NCBI GenBank assembly: GCA_018065745.1
Contig: JAGHSS010000373.1
Span: 1-10,632, forward strand
DNA length: 10,632 nt
Origin: Candidatus Neoflavobacterium equi
GTDB taxonomy: Bacteria > Bacteroidota > Bacteroidia > Flavobacteriales > Flavobacteriaceae
Direction: 5' to 3'
The first letter of the stretch is position 1. Every line of letters begins with the position of its first letter. Of the stretch, positions 6,601 through 10,632 are shown one piece after another. The notes beneath the pieces were generated by a model. It saw only the letters and a list, made by a program, of their open reading frames with translations, was not told where the DNA came from and did not search any database. The position numbers and the translations under genes are program-made.

Positions 6601-8457
6601 TTATAGCAATACTTTTATACCAATTGTGGTCCACAACCCGGGCATTGGAAATGCTCCTGCCTCAATAAAACGTTGGTTTAAGAGGTTTTGTCCGTCTGCA
6701 TAGACTTGGATTGATTTAAACTGTTTTGACACCCTTAAATCCATTAAAAAGTAGTCTTTATAGGAAGCTCTGTCGTTGTATCTGTTGGCAAACAATACGC
6801 TCCATCCTTTGTGGTGGGTATAACTGAGTGTGGTAATGATTTGATGTCTTAAATTATTGACGGTATACTTGGACAATATCCCGGCTTCTAGGTTGGACAT
6901 TTCACTGTTCAAATAGGTGTAAGAAGCCTGCCATCTCCATTGGTTAGGCCCTGTTGTTTTCAAGTTTTGGTTCCAATTGACAGTCAAACCTTGGACTTTG
7001 TTGTCTGCAAAGTTTTGGGCTTGAAACGGCACGGTGCTTTCTGCCCTTGTCCAATCGATAAAATTGGAAATTGCACGGTTGAAATATATGACTTTCACAT
7101 TGGTTTTATGCAGGGAATACTTAAAGCCTCCTTCCCATTGAAAGGACTTTTCTTGATGCAGATTTGGATTTCCTATATTGCCTGGCCTTTGGTCCAAATA
7201 CAGGTCTGTAAAAGAGGGGATACGGGCACTTGAACCTGCATTAACCAAAACAGAAAAGGAATCAGAAAAGGAATAGTTTAAATCAAAACCGGGAAACACC
7301 TGCCAGCCAAAATCGGAATTGTAATTGATATATGCTCCAATGTTGACATCTAATTTGTTGAAATATACATTTTTAAATTCGGCATACATTCCGGTATTGG
7401 AACGTTGATGATCTCCAATATTAGACGAATTGATTTGTTGCTGCTGGTGTTCCAATCCCAATCCAAAATCCCCAATAGCCGTTTTTAAAGCGGCATTGGC
7501 TTCTGCGGTAAACACATTGCTGTAATGCTGACTTCTGGCCACATCCAAACGGTGTTTAAAATAGCGGTAATCATCGTATCCATAGCGGTAACCAATCTTT
7601 GAATTCAAGGTCAGACGTTCTGAAACCTGGTGTTTGGTCCCCAAATGAACCAAGGTTGTGGCTACAATTTCCTGGGCGTCCTTGTCTCCGGGAGCGGCAT
7701 AAAAACCATGTGCACCAAAATCACTTTGAGCCCATGATCCAAGCAGGTATAGGCTGTTTTTAGTATCAAAATCTACATTCCCTTGGTACAAGAGCTTTAC
7801 ATTGTCAAAACCGGTGTTGAATCTGTAACCATTTCCCTGTTCCAAACTTCCATAAAGCTGGTGTTGGTGGGTCTCCTTGACAAGGCCTCCACCCATTTGT
7901 ACCCCATAATTATGATAGGCTGTAGCGGTAGTTTCATGTTCTGGCGTTTTGTAATTGGTCCCGCTAAATGCATGGGCAAAAACAAAATTTTCCTGTGGAT
8001 TTTTAGTGACAATATTAATCGCACCTGTCAGGGAATTGATCCCATAAATGCGGGCAGCAGGGCCTCTCAAAATTTCTATACGATCAATTAATTCTGTGGG
8101 TAATGGCAAATTCAAGGTGTTGTGTGCAGTCTGTGCATCAGAAATCTTGATGCCGTTGAGCAAAATCAGCGTCTGCTCAAAACTACCACCGTCCAAGGAA
8201 ACGTCTGCCTGTGTGCCAAAAGGACCGCGTTGTCTGATGTCTACACCAGCAACAAAAGACAGGATTTCACTAATTGATCTGGCAGGTAATTTTTTAATCT
8301 GTTCCTTGGTAATTACTTGAATATTTCTACTAGAAGCCGCTATAGGAAGTTGTATTCTGTTACCAAAAACTACCAGTTCTTCAATTTCTGTATTCTTCAA
8401 TTCTTGGGCGTGTAACAAGGGGCAAGCGAGGATAACGAAAAGGTTTTTAAAATTCAT
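6601..8457 (-). CDS. TonB-dependent outer-membrane receptor (BtuB-sized)
   Basis: This outer-membrane active transporter is energised by TonB-ExbBD. The 618-aa product begins with a signal peptide (1-17, LHA before Q18) and a TonB-box-like segment IEELVVFG (25-32). The plug domain follows (about 38-152), with LPARSISEILSFVAGVDIRQ, DVSLDGGSFEQTLILLNGI and IEILRGPAARIYGINSLTGA as plug signatures. The remaining roughly 460 residues form a beta-barrel with alternating aromatic strands. It ends in the typical NLLNQRF...PMPGLWTTIGIKV motif, although the final residue is L rather than F/Y/W. It has no N-terminal carboxypeptidase-regulatory domain, so it is not SusC-like. The start at 8457 was chosen over the in-frame ATG at 8541 because it gives a proper signal peptide. 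Length and plug resemble BtuB, but no cobalamin riboswitch or transport genes are nearby, so the substrate is open. Confidence 0.9.
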   Translation of the reverse strand: MNFKNLFVILACPLLHAQELKNTEIEELVVFGNRIQLPIAASSRNIQVITKEQIKKLPARSISEILSFVAGVDIRQRGPFGTQADVSLDGGSFEQTLILLNGIKISDAQTAHNTLNLPLPTELIDRIEILRGPAARIYGINSLTGAINIVTKNPQENFVFAHAFSGTNYKTPEHETTATAYHNYGVQMGGGLVKETHQHQLYGSLEQGNGYRFNTGFDNVKLLYQGNVDFDTKNSLYLLGSWAQSDFGAHGFYAAPGDKDAQEIVATTLVHLGTKHQVSERLTLNSKIGYRYGYDDYRYFKHRLDVARSQHYSNVFTAEANAALKTAIGDFGLGLEHQQQQINSSNIGDHQRSNTGMYAEFKNVYFNKLDVNIGAYINYNSDFGWQVFPGFDLNYSFSDSFSVLVNAGSSARIPSFTDLYLDQRPGNIGNPNLHQEKSFQWEGGFKYSLHKTNVKVIYFNRAISNFIDWTRAESTVPFQAQNFADNKVQGLTVNWNQNLKTTGPNQWRWQASYTYLNSEMSNLEAGILSKYTVNNLRHQIITTLSYTHHKGWSVLFANRYNDRASYKDYFLMDLRVSKQFKSIQVYADGQNLLNQRFIEAGAFPMPGLWTTIGIKVLL

Positions 8458-8670
8458 TTTGTATGGATTATAATTATTAAATGCCTGAAAGTCAAACATT
8501 AAATTCTTAACAAATATTAACATTAAGCTTTGAAAAAACAAGTGTTTTCATATAATAATTTTTAGGGATTGGTAGTTTATATAGAGACAAAAGTGCAATG
8601 CACTTCATTTTTTTAGAAATAAAAAGATAAAATTATACAACTAATTATAAATTATTAAAAAACTAAAGTT
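8458..8670. promoter_or_regulatory. Divergent intergenic region between receptor and ytxH-like gene
   Basis: This AT-rich region of 213 nt must hold the start sites of both divergent genes. On the receptor strand two near-consensus boxes occur, TAATATTTG and TAATGTTTG, each with one base more than TAnnTTTG. No clear TAnnTTTG box is seen toward the ytxH-like gene. The only strong symmetry is the palindrome at 8591-8605. No riboswitch-like structure was recognised. Confidence 0.4.
8591..8605 (+). promoter_or_regulatory. 15-bp palindrome followed by a T7 run, upstream of the ytxH-like gene
   Basis: AAGTGCAATGCACTT is a perfect 7+1+7 dyad, followed by CA and seven T (8608-8614), 65 nt before the ATG at 8671. 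With no gene upstream on this strand, it may be a regulator-binding site or a leader attenuator. The stem is short and the function is inferred only. Confidence 0.35.
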
Positions 8671-9012
8671 ATGGCAAACAATGTAGGAAGCGGAATCATC
8701 GCAGTATTGGCAGGAGCAGCAATTGGAGCAGCGGCAGGGATATTATTAGCACCTGAAAAAGGGTCTAAAATGAGACGTCGTATCAAAGATGGTGTATCAA
8801 GACAATCTGATGATTTATGCGGTAAAATTGACGATATCAAAAAACAATTAAAGGGTGTTGCTAAAGATAAAAAAGGAGACCTGGAAGATATCTTCAATCA
8901 ATTTGTAGACAATGCAGGAGACAAAACAGAAGATGTTATCTCTAAACTTGAAAAAAAATTAGAAGAATTGAAAAGCAAAGCAAATAGAGAAGTAGCTAAA
9001 ATTCAAAAATAA
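8671..9012 (+). CDS. YtxH domain protein (gas-vesicle/stress-like small membrane protein)
   Basis: The 113-aa product has one glycine/alanine-rich transmembrane segment (about 7-27, GSGIIAVLAGAAIGAAAGIL) followed directly by LLAPEKGSKMRRRI, the hallmark of the YtxH domain. The rest is charged, amphipathic and predicted helical or coiled coil (about 45-110), rich in K, E and D. Family members are linked to general stress in Bacillus, but no biochemical function is established. It is the first gene of a three-gene unit: 8 nt separate it from the next ORF, and the three genes end at one terminator. A single C50 is present. Family assignment is firm; the role is unknown. Confidence 0.88.
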   Translation: MANNVGSGIIAVLAGAAIGAAAGILLAPEKGSKMRRRIKDGVSRQSDDLCGKIDDIKKQLKGVAKDKKGDLEDIFNQFVDNAGDKTEDVISKLEKKLEELKSKANREVAKIQK

Positions 9013-9020
9013 GCGACGCT

Positions 9021-9365
9021 ATGGATGGTGTAAAAGAAAATTTGAGCGAAATTAAAAGCAATGTCAAAAAGTATATTGAAACCAACATCGACTATTTTCA
9101 GTTGTGGGGTTTCAAAATTACGACACGAGCATTGAGTTTACTTTTAAAAGTGTTTTTGCTAAGTTTGTTCTTATTATTATCACTCATATTGTTATCTTTT
9201 GCATTGGCTTTTGCTATTGGTGAACATTTTCAAAGCTATACATTAGGATTCGCATCCGTTGGTGTAATTTACATCTTGGTGAGCCTAATCCTGTACTTTT
9301 TTGGAAGAGCTTTTATTGACTCCACCGTGATCAGAAAATTTTCAGATATATTCTTTAAAGACTAA
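9021..9365 (+). CDS. Holin-like / DUF1469 (YqjE-type) two-TM membrane protein
   Basis: The 114-aa product has an N-terminal amphipathic helix (about 1-35, KENLSEIKSNVKKYIETNID) and two long hydrophobic segments separated by a short loop (about 39-67 and 73-94). It ends in a short charged tail. Layout and size fit the Actinobacteriophage-holin/DUF1469 (Phage_holin_3_6, YqjE) superfamily. Despite the 'phage holin' label there is no endolysin or phage gene around it, and the context is a chromosomal small-membrane-protein cluster. It lies 8 nt after the YtxH gene and 4 nt before the next ORF, so the three are almost certainly co-transcribed. Confidence 0.75.
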   Translation: MDGVKENLSEIKSNVKKYIETNIDYFQLWGFKITTRALSLLLKVFLLSLFLLLSLILLSFALAFAIGEHFQSYTLGFASVGVIYILVSLILYFFGRAFIDSTVIRKFSDIFFKD

Positions 9366-9369
9366 TGAT

Positions 9370-9633
9370 ATGCTAAACAGAGACTATACATCCTATGAGG
9401 AGATCAATAGAGATTTGGAAATTCTGAGATTGGAGCGCGATTTGAGCTACCACAGAATTATACAGACATTTGAAAAAACCAAAGCAGGTGTTAAACAATC
9501 CTTTGCACCTATGAATTTGATTCGAAATTCCTTTCAATCATTTTCCTCAATAAATAAAACTTCTGGAATCAAAACAATTCTTATAACTGCAATTTTAAGA
9601 TTTGTTATAAAGAAATTTCTAGATAGAAAATAA
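9370..9633 (+). CDS. Small conserved-type protein of the YtxH/holin-like cluster, function unknown
   Basis: The 87-aa basic product has an N-terminal helical segment (YTSYEEINRDLEILRLERDL, 6-25), a middle linker with KQSFAPMNLIRNSFQSF, and a C-terminal hydrophobic/amphipathic helix (about 69-84, IKTILITAILRFVIKKFL) that could associate with the membrane. I believe similar small proteins occur after YtxH and holin-like genes in other Flavobacteriia (possibly the family called DUF6327), but this is recollection. It starts 4 nt after the upstream stop, supporting a real gene and translational coupling. Position and size recall yqjK, the third gene of the enterobacterial yqjDEK unit. No catalytic motif is seen. 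Confidence 0.75.
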   Translation: MLNRDYTSYEEINRDLEILRLERDLSYHRIIQTFEKTKAGVKQSFAPMNLIRNSFQSFSSINKTSGIKTILITAILRFVIKKFLDRK

Positions 9634-9668
9634 AAAAAAGCTAGAAGTATTTTACTTCTAGCTTTTTT
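9634..9668. terminator. Bidirectional intrinsic terminator between convergent genes
   Basis: A perfect 16-bp stem (9634-9649 with 9653-9668) has the core GCTAGAAGTA / TACTTCTAGC, a TTT loop and A/T flanks. On the + strand it ends in six T, and on the - strand in eight T. It lies directly after the third gene of the YtxH cluster and 14 nt beyond the SPFH gene's stop, so it can end both units. Confidence 0.93.
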
Positions 9669-9682
9669 AAAAAACAGGTTAT

Positions 9683-10594
9683 TTATTTATCATTTCCGCC
9701 TTTTTTCATGGCCTCACCAATTTGGTTACTGGCTGTAAAGGAAGCGATCATATTGTTTAACATATCACTACCTGCTTGTGGTGAATTTGGAAGCAATATT
9801 AAGTTTGAATTATTACCGGTTCCCACAGATTGTAAGGTATCATAATGCTGTGTGACCACGATTAATGCAGAAGCTTCTTGAGAATTGATACCTACATGAT
9901 TCAAGACTTCAACACTTTCTACCAATCCTCTTGCAATTTCACGCCTCTGATCTGCAATACCCTGACCTTGGAGCCTTTTGGATTCTGCTTCAGCTTTGGC
10001 TTTGGCCACAATCCTGATGCGTTCTGCTTCTCCCTCATATTCTGCTGCTGTCTTTTCACGGTCAGCTGCAGTGATTCTATTCATTGCATTCTTAACTTGA
10101 ATGTCTGGGTCTATATCTGTGATTAATGTATTTATTATGTCATATCCATAAGTTTGCATGGCGTCATTCAATTCGCGTTTGACCGCTATAGCAATGTCAT
10201 CTTTGCGCTCAAAAACGTCGTCTAATTTCAATTTTGGAACCTCAGCACGAACAACATCAAAGACATAAGAAGTGATTTGATCTTCTGGATATTCTAATTT
10301 ATAAAAAGCTTCATAAACGCGTTCTTGAACAACTTTGTATTGTACAGAAACCTTCATCTTAACAAATACGTTATCTTTGGTTTTTGTCTCGATCAAAACG
10401 TCTAATTGCTGAATTTTAAGATTTACCTTTCCAGATAATCTATCAATTAGCGGCAATTTGAAGTGAAGCCCTGATTGTCTGATGTCTACAAACTTTCCAA
10501 AGCGTTCCACTATGACAGCTGTTTGTTGTTTGACTGTGAAAAAGGATGAAAATCCTATAACAGCAATGCACAGTAAAATGAAATAAATCCACAT
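9683..10594 (-). CDS. SPFH/Band-7 membrane protein (stomatin/slipin, QmcA-like)
   Basis: The 303-aa product has one N-terminal membrane segment (about 2-19), then an SPFH/PHB domain (about 20-185) starting with VKQQTAVIVERFGKF and including SGLHFKLPLIDRL (41-53) and YVFDVVRAEVPKLKLDDVFE (110-129). A coiled-coil-forming stretch rich in A, E, K and R follows (about 176-225, AADREKTAAEYEGEAERIR and KAKAEAESKRLQG). The C-terminal tail is rich in G, N and S (about 255-303). Such proteins form large membrane-attached oligomers linked to membrane microdomains, protease control or stress tolerance; substrate or partner is not readable here. NfeD, often paired with SPFH proteins, is not in the window, though the region upstream is cut off at 10632. 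The length matches the QmcA/stomatin class (about 300 aa). The ATG at 10594 gives a direct start into the membrane helix. Confidence 0.93.
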   Translation of the reverse strand: MWIYFILLCIAVIGFSSFFTVKQQTAVIVERFGKFVDIRQSGLHFKLPLIDRLSGKVNLKIQQLDVLIETKTKDNVFVKMKVSVQYKVVQERVYEAFYKLEYPEDQITSYVFDVVRAEVPKLKLDDVFERKDDIAIAVKRELNDAMQTYGYDIINTLITDIDPDIQVKNAMNRITAADREKTAAEYEGEAERIRIVAKAKAEAESKRLQGQGIADQRREIARGLVESVEVLNHVGINSQEASALIVVTQHYDTLQSVGTGNNSNLILLPNSPQAGSDMLNNMIASFTASNQIGEAMKKGGNDK

Positions 10595-10632
10595 AAAATT
10601 AATTTTTTTTTGATATTCACATAAATATACAC

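Noticed and set aside
8458..8541. 28-codon N-terminal extension of the TonB-dependent receptor
   Set aside because: The internal start at 8457 gives a proper signal peptide ending in A-Q; the extension would bury it behind non-signal sequence.
8458..8670. Cobalamin riboswitch ahead of the BtuB-like receptor
   Set aside because: The region is short, very AT-rich and shows no B12-box or multi-stem structure.
9021..9365. Reading the 'holin-like' gene as evidence of a prophage
   Set aside because: There is no endolysin, integrase or structural gene nearby; the two-TM DUF1469 type is a chromosomal family and sits in a cluster with YtxH.

Overview
The window looks like a piece of chromosome from a member of the Bacteroidota, most likely a Flavobacteriia/Flavobacteriaceae species. 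The support is AT-rich DNA, start codons without Shine-Dalgarno sequences, several perfect TAnnTTTG -7 promoter boxes, a head-GIN (DUF2807) protein, signal peptides ending in A-Q, and a YtxH / holin-like / small-protein cluster of a kind common in this group. It reads as mostly core chromosome. I see no phage, integrase, complete insertion sequence or CRISPR array.

Left part (1-3810, + strand): rnr (RNase R) is followed 12 nt later by an exported head-GIN domain protein, probably in one transcript. A LysE-family exporter gene with its own -7 box comes next. Its 3' UTR holds a GC-rich structured repeat (copy A) and then a strong intrinsic terminator.

Middle (3811-6480): about 280 nt without a gene, possibly with a decayed coding remnant, precedes a tRNA-Cys(GCA) gene on the - strand with its own promoter and terminator. 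folB (dihydroneopterin aldolase, - strand) and glnS (glutaminyl-tRNA synthetase, + strand) are divergent and share a 101-nt promoter region.

Right part (6441-10632): a BtuB-sized TonB-dependent outer-membrane receptor (- strand) converges on glnS. Its 3' UTR carries a second copy (B) of the structured repeat, again between stop codon and terminator. Divergent from it is a three-gene + strand cluster of small membrane-associated proteins (YtxH, DUF1469/YqjE-like, and a small unknown), which resembles the proteobacterial yqjD-yqjE-yqjK arrangement. It converges on an SPFH/Band-7 (stomatin/QmcA-like) gene on the - strand across a shared bidirectional terminator.

The most notable signal is the pair of structured repeats. 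The core sequence is conserved, but two internal hairpins differ completely in sequence while keeping their pairing. Both copies lie in sense orientation in the 3' UTR of a membrane-transport gene, immediately before a terminator hairpin.
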